Below are positions 12,701-22,881 of a stretch of DNA of 64,000 nt, piece after piece; positions within the stretch are counted from its first letter, which is position 1; each line of letters begins with the position of its first letter. The stretch comes from Anthostomella pinea. Taxonomy: Eukaryota > Ascomycota > Sordariomycetes > Xylariales > Xylariaceae. Made by a program: the position numbers and the translations under genes. Location: the NCBI GenBank assembly GCA_963556695.1, contig CAUWAG010000018.1:1984001-2048000 (forward strand), in the 5' to 3' direction. Below the pieces are notes generated by a model that saw only the letters and a program-made list of their open reading frames with translations, did not search any database and was not told where the DNA came from.

Positions 12701-14150
12701 TGGTGGAGGACGCAGCTGCGTACCTACATCGGTAGCATTGGCACCACTCTTTCCCTCTTCCCTTCCTGCTGGGGGCGAGACATTGCATCTCCCGGGTCTG
12801 CGTCCAACGTCACCTGGTGTATGGGTGTAGCAGCATCGTGTCCTGGTATCCTCCTGCATGCGAGCATACATGGTCACTGGTCAGGCTATAGGGTCATTTC
12901 TATTTCCATAACGGCTGGGGCTTGATGCAGCGACCTGGGATGACTGTTGCCAAATCGGTCGTGGCTTGGAAAAGTTTCTGTCCAATTCCTGGATGGCACC
13001 GTCAAGTATGGCATACAGTTGAGTGCGTCTCCTAGTCGGCGGGCTCGGGAAGCTGCTCCCGGGTTGCCAGGTTAGGCTCTTTGGCTCCCTCACAATGAAG
13101 CATGTCTCGATCGCTCGCTCACGTAAGGCAAGGAGTACGAGAGCGCCACAGAGACCAGGCTTATTAACCTAGGTACATCCATCAAAACCCCAGGAGTCTT
13201 GTCAAGACTCCGATCAAGTACCTTGTGCAATCTTCGTACGGCAATGAGACGGCGCATACTGTACTGTACGGTGGATGCATCCAATCTTGCCTCCAGCTGC
13301 GATATGCAGTACACAGTAGTCCAGAGCCCCAGACCCCCAAAGTCCCCCTGTCCCTTGGCAAACTGGCTCCCGAGCACCCGAGGTCGTCGAAAGAGAGCCA
13401 ACCTAAACCCTGCCATTACATAGGTTGATGTACCTTGCCTCCTTATCTGCGCTGCATGGTACACATGGCTGCACCGAATAGGTACCGCACCTACACCGTT
13501 CTGGACTGTCCAGGTTTGCCGATCCACAAATGAATATTGCCGAGCTTCTTCGTACTTCAAAGCACTGTGCCGTCTGTCTTGAGGTTGCCTGTCTATCTAC
13601 GTCGAGGTATCTCTACCTTGCCTATGTAGGTCCAGCATCTATCTTTGCCTCTCCATCTCGACCCCCATCCCTTTCCCAACCTGCCTGCCTGCCGCCAGCT
13701 GTTCCAAAATACACAATTCTGCATCCAACGTCGTGCGTCTGCGTCGTGCGTCGCGCTTCACACCCTCGAGCTGCAGAACTCAGGAACGCCAGCAGCGCAG
13801 CAGCCGTCACTCAACATTGAACCGCAGTCTGCGAGGCTGACTGCCGTTACAATTCGCTCCAAGGGACCCCCCATGTCAGGGTGTGCGGGAGCCGGCAGCA
13901 GGCGAGAGTCAACCGTCAACCGCGAACAAAGGTGCTCAACCCTCGAGCGTGGCGATTGAGTCTACATATACCCCGTACCGATCCCAAATTCCCAATCGCA
14001 AGAAAAGGAGCAATGCGGTTCGTCATCTCGCGCTTTCTAGAAGTCTTGTCCAGTCCATCACCGCGGATCCCCCACTTCCTCCCTGCGACGCCGTCTTTGT
14101 CTAGACTCTCGTTTCCAGTCATGCTGATTACCTGTTCTGTCGCAGACCCA
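6770..14150. other. Gene-poor stretch of more than 7 kb, no gene supported
   Basis: Both strands were read through and no frame shows family motifs, good codon character or a convincing intron chain. The longest open frames (for example 8136-8705 plus and 11735-12331 minus) look like chance: odd composition, low complexity or no homologous feel. Small landmarks are CCATAC repeats near 7208, CAGG/GGCA-rich repeats near 8165-8200, TATA-like boxes near 6990 and 9820, and GGCAGACA repeats near 11795. The last 200 bases are likely the leader of the HSF-type gene. Base composition is close to the rest of the window, so it is not a strongly RIP-mutated block. Confidence 0.5.
7208..7240. repeat. CCATAC hexanucleotide repeat
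   Basis: About four tandem CCATAC/ACCCAT units in a gene-free stretch. No function is visible. Confidence 0.8.
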
Positions 14151-16100
14151 ATGGCTACCGTCACTGAGAGTGCGCCGAGAAGCACGCCCAGCAAGAACCC
14201 AGACGGCGGCATGGGCGCACGTACTGTCCCTATTATTACCACCCCTACACCGACACCGACCATAAAGACGTCTGCGCCCTCTCCAGCTGGGGAACCAATG
14301 GATATCACCACACCTACCAACTCCTCCGCTCCACAAAGTGTTGGCAAGAGTTCCGAGGGGGAGGGAAGCGACTCGAATGACCGCCTAAACACGGCTCCTA
14401 CGAGCGACCAGCACTCGGCCAGCAGTTCCAACAGTATGCCTGCGCCTGCCGCCGCCGCCGCCGCTGTTCACCAGCCCAAGATCGTCCAGACGGCATTTAT
14501 CCATAAGCTATACAAGTACGTTTGCTCAGGCGCGGCGAGGACCCAGCGATTGACTCTTTTGCAGCATGTTGGAAGATCCGAACATACAGCACCTCATCAG
14601 CTGGTCAAGCTCCGCCGAAAGCTTTGTAATGTCACCTTCACACGACTTCTCCAAGGTCTTGGCGTATGTACCCGAACATGTGGAAGAGGATTCGCATGGA
14701 AGAGGATTCAGACTAATGATTGCCAGCCAATACTTCAAACACACCAACATCTCGTCATTCGTTCGACAGCTGAATATGTACGGATTCCACAAAGGTTTGT
14801 AGCATATCTGCAATGCCTGTTGCTACTAGATTAACGAGGGTTTCAGTGAGCGATGTCTTCCATACTGGCAGCCCTGAAACGGCGCTTTGGGAGTTCAAGC
14901 ACGGCAATGGCAACTTCAAAAGAGGCGACCTGGTTGGATTGCGCGAAATCAAGCGTCGCGCTTCTCGCCATGCCCTCGTTCATCGAGAGTACAACAACCA
15001 AAAGCCGACACCGTCACAGCCAGGCACACCAGCAGAACCCATGCCATCAGTTCATGACGGTCTGGATCCTCGACATACAAATATCGAACACTCTTTATAT
15101 GAGGCCACCGTCAGGCTGCAGCGTAGCGAGCACGAGGCGCACTACATGCAAGTGAAGCAGCAGACCATGGTCGAGACGATAAACCGCCTGCTGCAGTTCA
15201 ACCATGAGCTGTCAAGAACAGTCCTGTCTTTGGTTCCGCCTGACAATCCAGCTCATAGGGATGGTAAGTGCGCGCTGATCATCTATGGACTGTGCTGGAC
15301 GTCTAACGCTGTCTGTAGTTATGGCTTTGCAAGGAGAGATCCAACGCCAATCCGAGGCCTTTCGCATGATTGACGAACCACATGAGCCACCTGTCTCGGG
15401 TAGCCGTCAATACTTTGCTAACCTTGACAACCCACCTCTATCTCCTCGGCAGCTTGCCCAGGATGACCGAAAGTTAAGCGTACATCAAAGCAGAGGCCCA
15501 AATTTCCACCGACCACCAGTGCCATCGAATCTATCAATCAACTCACGCCGGCCCTATGGATCGATCAGTGGGACCACGACCCAATCTTCCCCTTCTCCTC
15601 TTCGATCCCAACCACCGCCACCACCACCTGGTCCTCACCCTCTGTCAGCGGTTGAGCCACCACCGAATAGCTTAGCCAGGCGGCACACCTCAGCTGACAT
15701 CAGAGCTCATGGGTGGCAGGCCAATCCACCACCACCGCCACCACCTCCATATCTTAACTCGGGTCCGCCATCTTCTCACTGGCCATCTTCTCCAAGCCGA
15801 ATGCCTGTGGAAGACTATCGGGGTCGTGAACCCCCTTCGCACTACTCTCTTTCGCGACCTGCCACTCCGCCGGCGCCCCCCTTTTCCAATGGCAACATTG
15901 GCAATGGTCTGGAAAGCCTGAACAACTGGTCTTGGAATTCGGCCGGCAGGGAGAATAGAAACCTCTCCATCAAGGACATGTCTGCACCACCTACCCGGAG
16001 AGGAAGCATGGCACACATACTGAACCCCACCGACACTGTGGAGCGAGATGATGAGGATGACCCAAGAGAAAATGATGATCGAAAGCGCAGGCGAATGTGA
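14151..16100 (+). CDS. HSF-type DNA-binding transcription factor, Sfl1/HSF2-like
   Basis: Five exons (14151-14515, 14565-14663, 14727-14794, 14847-15263, 15319-16100) give 576 residues with all phases consistent. The winged-helix HSF DNA-binding domain spans about residues 108-220. It reads FIHKLYNMLED, then SFVMSPSHDFSKVLAQYFKH, then SSFVRQLNMYGFHKV, then WEFKHGNGNFKRG. The KLYNMLED start and the REIKRRASRHALVHRE end are typical of the Sfl1 (flocculation suppressor) branch rather than canonical Hsf1. A helical heptad-like region follows at about 260-315 and may serve oligomerisation. The C-terminal half is low-complexity, with two long proline runs (about residues 410-415 and 455-460), and ends in an acidic then basic tail (DDRKRRRM). 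Proteins of this type repress or activate morphogenesis and stress genes in the nucleus. The start at 14151 is the first ATG giving a continuous lead into the domain. Confidence 0.9.
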
Positions 16101-17000
16101 TATTCTGATGTTCTTGGAACTACTTCAGGCTACACCATCGCCCATCCAACGTCGGAAGCCCTGGGCACATCATTCGTACAAAGCTGATTTGCATATTATA
16201 CCACATTCGGCGGATGCCTTCATTTACACTTGCACGAAGAGACGTATTCTGGCATAGACGAGTCTTTCAGGATTCCCGGCCATCACGCGCCAACGTTACA
16301 CGTCCATGTTCTACGACGATCAGCCATGCACTTATGAAGACGTCTTTGAGTTTTGTTCTCTGATTTAACGCATCTCCCTCTTTCTTACTTTACCTATATT
16401 TTCCTTTCATATACATTTCCCATCTTTGGCCATTCAAGATACCACAAGCTTTCTGGGTGTTGATACGATCTGTTTTGCGGTTGGAGGCGGTTTTTTCATG
16501 GGCGCAGCATCTTTGCCCAAGGCTAGATCCTCGAATGGGATATGGAGACTGTACACTGTGGATTTTGGAGAACGAACCCAGGTGTACACTCGACATGTTT
16601 GATGCGGGGAAGCTCTCGACCGACGTTTTCAACTACTATCTGGGATGTAGGAGTACTGGAGGCTTGCCTGGATCCCGAGTAGAATTGGAGTGGTGTGGCA
16701 GGATGCACATGCTAGTGCAAGGAAGAATGGCGGTCATTTTGACGTGTATTGGCACTCGTCAGGAGCCATAGTGTTGTATTCATATTGCGATCCTGGCTGG
16801 GGCAGCTACCCCCAGTCTTGCACGCAGGCTTGTTCAGGCCGTTTGAAAAGAGGTCGTTGCCGCCTACTGTCGCGAATCACCAATGTGGAACATCCAATGT
16901 GTGTGAAGCCCCCGTAGAACACATCATCTTAGAAGAGGCAATATCATCATAGTGAAATGTGTATGTATATTGTTTTGCTCTAGTCAGCCTTACTCTCCCC
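16101..17000. other. Intergenic between convergent genes
   Basis: This is the 3' flank of the HSF-type gene and of the minus-strand acidic protein. It should hold both 3' untranslated regions. No additional gene is recognised. Confidence 0.5.
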
Positions 17001-18044
17001 CTATGGCTTCGGTGTCTTCTTCTTGTTCTTCCGCTTCTTCTTCGCTTTTGCCGTATCTTCTGCGTTCTCAGCGCTCCCATCTGCGTCTCCACCGTCGATG
17101 GCAGCAGCATCTTTGTCGTCGCCTCCCCCAGCTTCCTCCTTCTGATCTGATACAGGCCCTTCTCTTATCATGCCCACTTCCCCAGGCGCCGCCGCGCCCA
17201 CAGCAGAAGCAGTAGAAGCCGCAGGAGGAGCATCCGGTACCTCGACATCCTCTCTTTTTCTCTCTTTTCCCGCTCCCACCTCTGCTGCCTTCACATCATC
17301 AGCCTTCTTCACCTCCTCCTCCTCCTCCTCCCCCTCCCCTTCCGCTCCCTGTGGGAGTTCCCGCCGCGACCGCTTCTTCGCCCTCCCCAGCCCGCTCCGC
17401 CCCGGCTCGTCGTCGCTGCTCTCCTGCTCCTCCCTGCGCGCCCACCTCTTCTTGTTGTCCCCTACCCCTGCACCCGCCCCCTTCCCGTTCCGCTTCCCGA
17501 GCAGCTGTCGGCGCAAAGCCTGCGTCTGCGCGTCCTGACCGCCGCCGGAGCCGGGATCGGTTTTAGAGCTGGCGGTTCGGAACCCGAGTCCCGCGTTGGC
17601 GTCTAGGCCTAGCGCGAGTTCGGCTTCGAATTCGGCTTCTTCTTGGGTCGCGCGGGCTGGTGTGCGGGGGTTGTTGCGGGAGGTAGTGGTAGAGGTCGGG
17701 TTGGTGGTGGTAGTGGTGAGCGAGGAGAAGGCTTTGCTGGAGCTGGGTTTGGAGCTTGGTTGTGATGGTTGTGATGGTTGCGCTGGGGAGGACTGGCTGC
17801 GCAGCGCGCGCATGGCTTTCCGCGTCGCTTCGTATTGCGCTTGCACGCGGTTCATGGACTCGGTGTAGTTGGGCGCGGGGTTGGCGTTCACGCCCTTGGC
17901 GGGTCTGCTTGTTGGCGCCAGGGGTGGTGGTGGTCGGGGGAATGGTGCCGGTTGGGTTGTTATTGTCCGTTGCGTGGAGATGGAGAAGCGTGGGCGGCGT
18001 GTTGGTTCTTTGGATGCCATACTTGCGCGACGGCGGGAGCTCAA
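17001..18044 (-). CDS. Low-complexity, charged nuclear-looking protein (DUF3245-like?)
   Basis: A single exon encodes 347 residues; an in-frame ATG at 18020 would give 339. The N-terminal 130 residues are rich in Pro, Ser and Thr. A conserved-looking core follows at about residues 130-235: an acidic ALGLDANAGLGF segment, then ALRRQLLGKRNGK, then KKRWARREEQESSDDEPGRS and basic KKRSRRE. The remainder is acidic and Ala-rich and ends in a lysine tail (KKKRKNKKKTPKP). The order LLGKR, then RW..EEESSDDEEGRS, resembles the fungal DUF3245 family as I recall it, but this is from memory and uncertain. The alternating acidic and basic blocks and several basic clusters suggest a nuclear or nucleolar protein. 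Molecular function is unknown. Confidence 0.75.
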   Translation of the reverse strand: MSSRRRASMASKEPTRRPRFSISTQRTITTQPAPFPRPPPPLAPTSRPAKGVNANPAPNYTESMNRVQAQYEATRKAMRALRSQSSPAQPSQPSQPSSKPSSSKAFSSLTTTTTNPTSTTTSRNNPRTPARATQEEAEFEAELALGLDANAGLGFRTASSKTDPGSGGGQDAQTQALRRQLLGKRNGKGAGAGVGDNKKRWARREEQESSDDEPGRSGLGRAKKRSRRELPQGAEGEGEEEEEEVKKADDVKAAEVGAGKERKREDVEVPDAPPAASTASAVGAAAPGEVGMIREGPVSDQKEEAGGGDDKDAAAIDGGDADGSAENAEDTAKAKKKRKNKKKTPKP

Positions 18045-18475
18045 GGGCTGGAGGAGTTCAAAGGGTGTCGTGCGATGGTACGGACCACTGTCCCTTCGAA
18101 TTCGGACTTGCGATCACAGGACGGAGCTCGAGGTACAAAGTGCGACATAAATTAAATCGCAGACATATGAAGATCGGCGATAAGATAAGATCTGGGTGTG
18201 AGCTGGAGGCGCTAGTACGGGGGATTTGTCTACGCTTCTCATTTGATCGAAATTCATTCATGGGTTGGTTGATGTTCAGCTGGAGGGATGAAGTATTTCA
18301 ACTGCCCATTATTCCGTAATTCAGTGTTCCAGTCTCGCCATACCTACATGTCGCCTTCATTCCACAGTACCTAAACAAAATCCCGTCTCTGCCTATGTGG
18401 TAGGTGCTTGGAAGAGTAGTTGGAAAGTGACATGTTACTATGTGGGAACTTGAGGCATATGGCAGCGCACTACTA
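18045..18475. other. Intergenic
   Basis: This is the upstream region of the minus-strand acidic protein and the 3' side of the P450 remnant. No gene is recognised. Confidence 0.5.
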
Positions 18476-19560
18476 CTACTCCTTTGCCTCGTACAATGCT
18501 ACGGGCGCGCCGAAGGCTGGTCGGGTGATGACATCGGTCTTGTCCTGCTGCGCAGGCCAATCGCCGCGATATTCGAACCTGTCGTACTTCTGCAGGATCC
18601 GCACCACTGGTGAAAGTTATTAGATGTGTCCCCTTCCTGATACACTATGACAGGAACTCACTGCAGTACGCCATTTCGGTCATAGCAAAGTTCTGACCAG
18701 GACACTGTGTATATGTCAGAACGTCACATGAATCCAGGATACAAGTGCTGCATGGAGAGGAACGTACGATTCTTGGGCCTCCGTTGAAGGGAATGTATTC
18801 CCACGGCCTCGGCTGCCAGGTATACCATCATTCAGGACTGAACTGTGCCGGATCGGCGAAATTCTCAGAAACGTTGGGGTACAGGTCCCTCCGGGCGTGC
18901 AGAGTCATTGGGGCGTAGCATACGAAGTCCCCCTTGCAGACGCCAATGTCTGGCATGCCGTTCACCCCAGGAAGCGTGGTGTCATTGAGTGCCTCTTTGA
19001 CATTCATCGGCACGGCCGGGTGGAGACGAAGAGTCTCCTGGAGCGTGTAGCGAAGATACTTCATGTTCTTCAGCGCTTCATACGTTGGGGTCTCGTCTCT
19101 GCCTACGGCCTCGAGCACTTCGGCACGAAGTCTCTCGACCTTGTCGGGACACACTGCGAGTTCGTAGAAAGCCCACGAGAGCGTGGCCGCCGTGGTGTCC
19201 CGTCCCGCTAGAAGGACCGCTATCAGCTGGTCTCGGATGACCTTGGGGTCTTGGGTGAATCGTGCTAGATTGTGCAGGAAGGTGAAATTGGTATCCGATT
19301 TGGTGAGCTTTTCGAGCTCGTCAGGTGGTATAGCCAGGGTACGGTGGATGAAAGGTGTGACGAAATCCTCTATCGTCTTGATATGGCGATTGTACTCGGC
19401 GTGAGAAATGAGTCTGTCGAATGGGCTTTGGCTAAGTCAGCCATATATTCCACAGTGATCGCTGTTACTCGACTACTGCATACCTAAAAACCCTTAACAC
19501 AGAGAATCGGAGCTGATGGGTCAATACGTCGTTAAAAGCAAGCTCGAAGTCGCCATTCGG
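18476..19560 (-). pseudogene. Cytochrome P450 remnant (CYP52/CYP539-like), nonsense in PERW motif
   Basis: The minus strand reads the C-terminal two thirds of a P450. The I-helix is AGRDTTAATLSW, the ExxR motif lies in QETLRLHP, and the haem loop is FNGGPRI joined across an intron to CPGQNF with its cysteine present. The protein ends FGAPVALYEAKE at 18476. Introns fit at about 18607-18661, 18705-18767 and 19432-19486. Two faults make it a pseudogene. First, TGA at 18828-18830 sits where FxPERW needs arginine, which a CGA codon and one C-to-T change explains. Second, the N-terminal third, including the membrane anchor, cannot be found past about 19560. The segment TFLHALAR-like (here TFLHNLARF) and the EDFVTPFI region suggest the fungal alkane or fatty-acid hydroxylase clans. 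Confidence 0.85.
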
Positions 19561-20159
19561 GCTTCTAGTTGTCAGCAAGGCGCAGGTTACCGTGCTCTGT
19601 TGTTAGGTATGCATTGCAGCTGAGACTAAATGTACGATATGAATAAGCACTTGGACAAAGGATTATATCAGGGTCAGGATCATTGGGTGCTCCACCGAGG
19701 ACTGCTTCTCATTCCACTGCAAGTTGTTCCATCTATAGCCCGCCAAAGGTGATGGTCAGAGCTTGAGATGTACATGAAGACTGGAAGCTGGCACGTTGGC
19801 AGAGATGTTAACAATTAGGAGGAGGACCTCGTTGGTTCGTTGAAGAAGCGGGTATAGTTACAGTGGGTCGCTTTGTAGTGCAGGTCAGGTGGCTCCTGCC
19901 CGGGCGAGCGACCTCGAGGAACGGGTCGGGCTAGACCGGCCGGGTTTTCCCGTTCTGTCGGAATTCCAGATTCGAAAAGAGCTCAAACGGCCCGGCCAGC
20001 TGATTTTCGTGTTGACAGTACTCCCTATCAGTATCAACCGCCTGTACGACAACACCTCGTCGTCCTACCTAATAACTCCACCACCCCCGGTGCCCTATCC
20101 TCCTGCGCCGTCGTCGATTCATTGCCAATTGTCCATTGGCTACCGTCGTCGTCTCCAGA
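19561..20159. other. Intergenic and promoter of the succinyl-CoA ligase gene
   Basis: It holds unreadable sequence where the missing 5' end of the P450 remnant should lie. The final roughly 250 bases are the likely promoter and leader of the plus-strand mitochondrial gene. No further gene is recognised. Confidence 0.5.
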
Positions 20160-21697
20160 ATGTTCAACATCGCTCGCAGCCGGGTTGCGGCCTCGGCTCT
20201 GCGCTCGTCCAAGGTGATCCAAAATCAGCATCGCGCCGCCCTCTCCTATGGTACTGTGTGCTGACTTGCCTCTCATCCTCCTAGACAGCGCTTGCCCCCT
20301 CTACCAGATTCCCGGGTGTTGCCCAACAACAGCGGAGAAACCTAAGTATCCACGAATATCTCTCAGCCGACCTCCTGCGACAGGTACGACCCATCTTCCA
20401 GCCCTGACATCGACGGGCCCCCTAACCAGCGTTGACAGTATGGCATTGGTGCACCCAAAGGTTCCAATGCGTCCACCGCCGCCGAGGCCGAGAAGATCGC
20501 AAAGGAGATTGGCGGCGAAGACATGGTCATCAAGGCCCAGGTGCTGGCTGGTGGCCGAGGAAAGGGCAGCTTCGACAACGGCCTGAAGGGAGGTGTGCGC
20601 GTTATCTACTCGCCCACCGAGGCCAAGATGTTCGCCAACCAGATGATCGGACACAAGCTCATGACCAAGCAGACTGGTGCGGCTGGCCGCCTCTGCAACT
20701 CCGTCTACATCTGCGAGCGCAAGTTCGCCCGCCGCGAATTCTACCTCGCCATTCTGATGGACCGCGGGTCGCAGGGCCCCGTCATCGTCTCCTCGTCTCA
20801 GGGTGGTATGGACATTGAAGGCGTCGCCAAGGAGAACCCCGATGCTATCAACACCACATACATCGATATAAACACGGGTGTGACGGACGATATCGCTCGT
20901 GACATTGCGACAAAGCTTGGTTTCAGCGAACAGTGCATCGAGGACGCCAAAGACACAATCCAGAAGCTGTACAAGATCTTCCGGGAGAAGGACGCCACCC
21001 AAATCGAGATCAACCCTCTGTCCGAGACCTCAGACCACCAGGTTCTGTGCATGGACGCCAAGTTCGGGTTCGACGACAATGCTGAGTACCGACAGAAGGA
21101 GGTCTTCTCGTGGCGCGATACCACGCAAGAGGACGCCGAGGAGGTCCGGGCTGCCGAGTCTGGCCTCAACTTCATCAAGCTGGACGGTGACATTGGCTGC
21201 CTCGTCAACGGTGCCGGTCTTGCCATGGCCACCATGGACATTATCAAGCTGAACGGCGGCCAACCCGCCAACTTCCTCGACGTCGGTGGCGGTGCTACCC
21301 CTGCCGCCATCAAGGAGGCCTTCGAGCTTATCACCAGTGATCCCAAGGTTACTGCTATCTTTGTCAACATCTTCGGTGGTATCGTGCGATGCGATGCCAT
21401 TGCTCACGGTCTCGTTAACACCGTCAAGGCTCTGAACCTCAAGGTGCCCATCATCGCTCGTCTGCAAGGAACCAACATGGAGATGGCCCACGAGATCATC
21501 AACGAATCTGGAATGAAGATCTTCTCCATTGACGACCTGCAAAGCGCCGCCGAGAGATCGGTGCAACTTTCCAAGGTGGTGAAGATGGGTGAGTCACGAG
21601 TCCAAATGCTTACTCCGAACCGCGTAAAGAAATAGCAGCTAACCCTTGTACAGCTCGGGATATCGATGTCGGTGTAGAATTCAGCTTGGGTATCTAA
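20160..21697 (+). CDS. Succinyl-CoA ligase (succinyl-CoA synthetase) beta subunit, mitochondrial
   Basis: Four exons (20160-20250, 20289-20383, 20439-21588, 21654-21697) give 459 residues. The enzyme pairs with the alpha subunit to convert succinyl-CoA and NDP into succinate, CoA and NTP in the TCA cycle. The N-terminus ([19 protein letters not shown]) is Arg/Ser-rich without acids, as expected for a mitochondrial presequence. Mature family motifs start at [13 protein letters not shown]. The ATP-grasp fold follows with [12 protein letters not shown], then [11 protein letters not shown] for metal binding. The CoA-ligase domain reads [19 protein letters not shown], and [12 protein letters not shown]. 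Length fits the family. Intron 1 is only 39 nt, but it is needed: the acceptor GACAG|CG is the only one that keeps frame into ALAPSTR. The last exon is 44 nt. Nucleotide specificity (ADP or GDP) cannot be read here. Confidence 0.96.
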
Positions 21698-22188
21698 GGA
21701 TGGCACAGACACTGGTCGACTTGATTGTACTAACTTTGTCAGGGGTGGGCTCCTCGGATGTGCGATAGGGAGGTCATGAATAGAGACAGAAGACAGGCTT
21801 GTGTTTTTGCATGCATTCATCTTATATTGGTCCCCTGCGAGCCTGTCTTAATCCAGTTGCATTGCTTAGTATGAAACTACCCCCTTTTCCTGCTTGTGAT
21901 GGTTGACAACGTGTATGGCGAGTCGTGCGACAGGAGCCAGTCAACACGTCGTCCGGCCTATGAAGCCGGCAGACTGCTATGCTGACCAGTCAAATGGACA
22001 ATCTCTCCAACCCTCCAGCACCATTTCCAGAAGTTCCCAAGCACGAAGCAGACAACGCCGATCCGAACCTCCTTCGCGGTGTCCTGAACGACCCAAACTT
22101 GGAAATCTCAGGAGCCGCAAATGCCACGTCAAGCGATCTCGCCATGCCACACCCAAGACACCGCGGAACAAACAGCAGTATCGACCGA
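21698..22188. other. Intergenic between convergent genes
   Basis: This is the shared 3' flank of the succinyl-CoA ligase gene and the minus-strand membrane protein. No gene is recognised. Confidence 0.5.
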
Positions 22189-22881
22189 TCAGCAGCGCTG
22201 CGGCTGCGCGACACTCCAGCTCTTGAAGTCAGGCACCAGCACATAACCGAGCTCGCCCTTCAACTTGCCGTCGTCCTCCTCCAACAGCGCCTCCGCCGCG
22301 TACAAGACTCCCATGCCGAGCACCCAGATGGTCGCGACGACCAGGAGTGCGAGCTTGATGGGCCGCAGCCGCTGCGACGACGCGATCGATGACGCGAGCT
22401 GCTGGACGTGCTGGAGGAAGAGGAGGAGCGATCGCTGCCCGCCTCGGGATACCTCGGCGCGGAAGGCGTGGTACAGGAGCTGTTTTAGCGGGACTGAGGT
22501 TGTCGTTGTCGTCATGCCTCGCGCTCCATCGCTCTCTGCTTCACTTCCTTCCTCTCCTCCATCATCATCCTCCTCTTCCTCTTCCTGACGGGTGCCATCC
22601 CGCGACACCCACGCCGCGCCCGGCATCGCATACAGCTCCAGCTGGCGCGCGACCCACTCGTCGTTTTTTCTCTTGCGTTCCGCCTCCTCGGGCGGGATGC
22701 AGAAGCGCGCGCTCAGAGGCGGCGGGATGGGCGCGTGGCACGACGCGAAGGCGCCGAAGGGCCGGCGGGAAGGGTTGTTGTACCTGACGGCACCCCAGGG
22801 AAGCTGGTCTTGGTTGGTGCGGGTTTTGTCGGGGAGGAGGGTTAGGGTGTTGCTGTTGGTGTGGGAGTAGGAGTAGGCCAT
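22189..22881 (-). CDS. Single-span membrane protein of unknown function
   Basis: One exon of 230 residues. The N-terminal half is soluble and includes a Pro-rich stretch (PFGAFASCHAPIPPPLSARF) and a basic/acidic helix (PPEEAERKRKNDEW). A very acidic Glu/Asp run follows at about residues 100-118. One clear hydrophobic segment (LALLVVATIWVLGMGVLYAA, about residues 179-198) is flanked on its N-side by Arg and Lys, so a tail-anchored or single-pass topology with the N-terminus in the cytosol is likely. It looks like a conserved fungal hypothetical, but I cannot name the family. The coding quality and long uninterrupted frame support a real gene. Confidence 0.65.
   Translation of the reverse strand: MAYSYSHTNSNTLTLLPDKTRTNQDQLPWGAVRYNNPSRRPFGAFASCHAPIPPPLSARFCIPPEEAERKRKNDEWVARQLELYAMPGAAWVSRDGTRQEEEEEDDDGGEEGSEAESDGARGMTTTTTSVPLKQLLYHAFRAEVSRGGQRSLLLFLQHVQQLASSIASSQRLRPIKLALLVVATIWVLGMGVLYAAEALLEEDDGKLKGELGYVLVPDFKSWSVAQPQRC

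Noticed and set aside
20301..21002. Long open frame antisense to the succinyl-CoA ligase gene
   Set aside because: It mirrors the codon bias of the real gene and has no motifs of its own.
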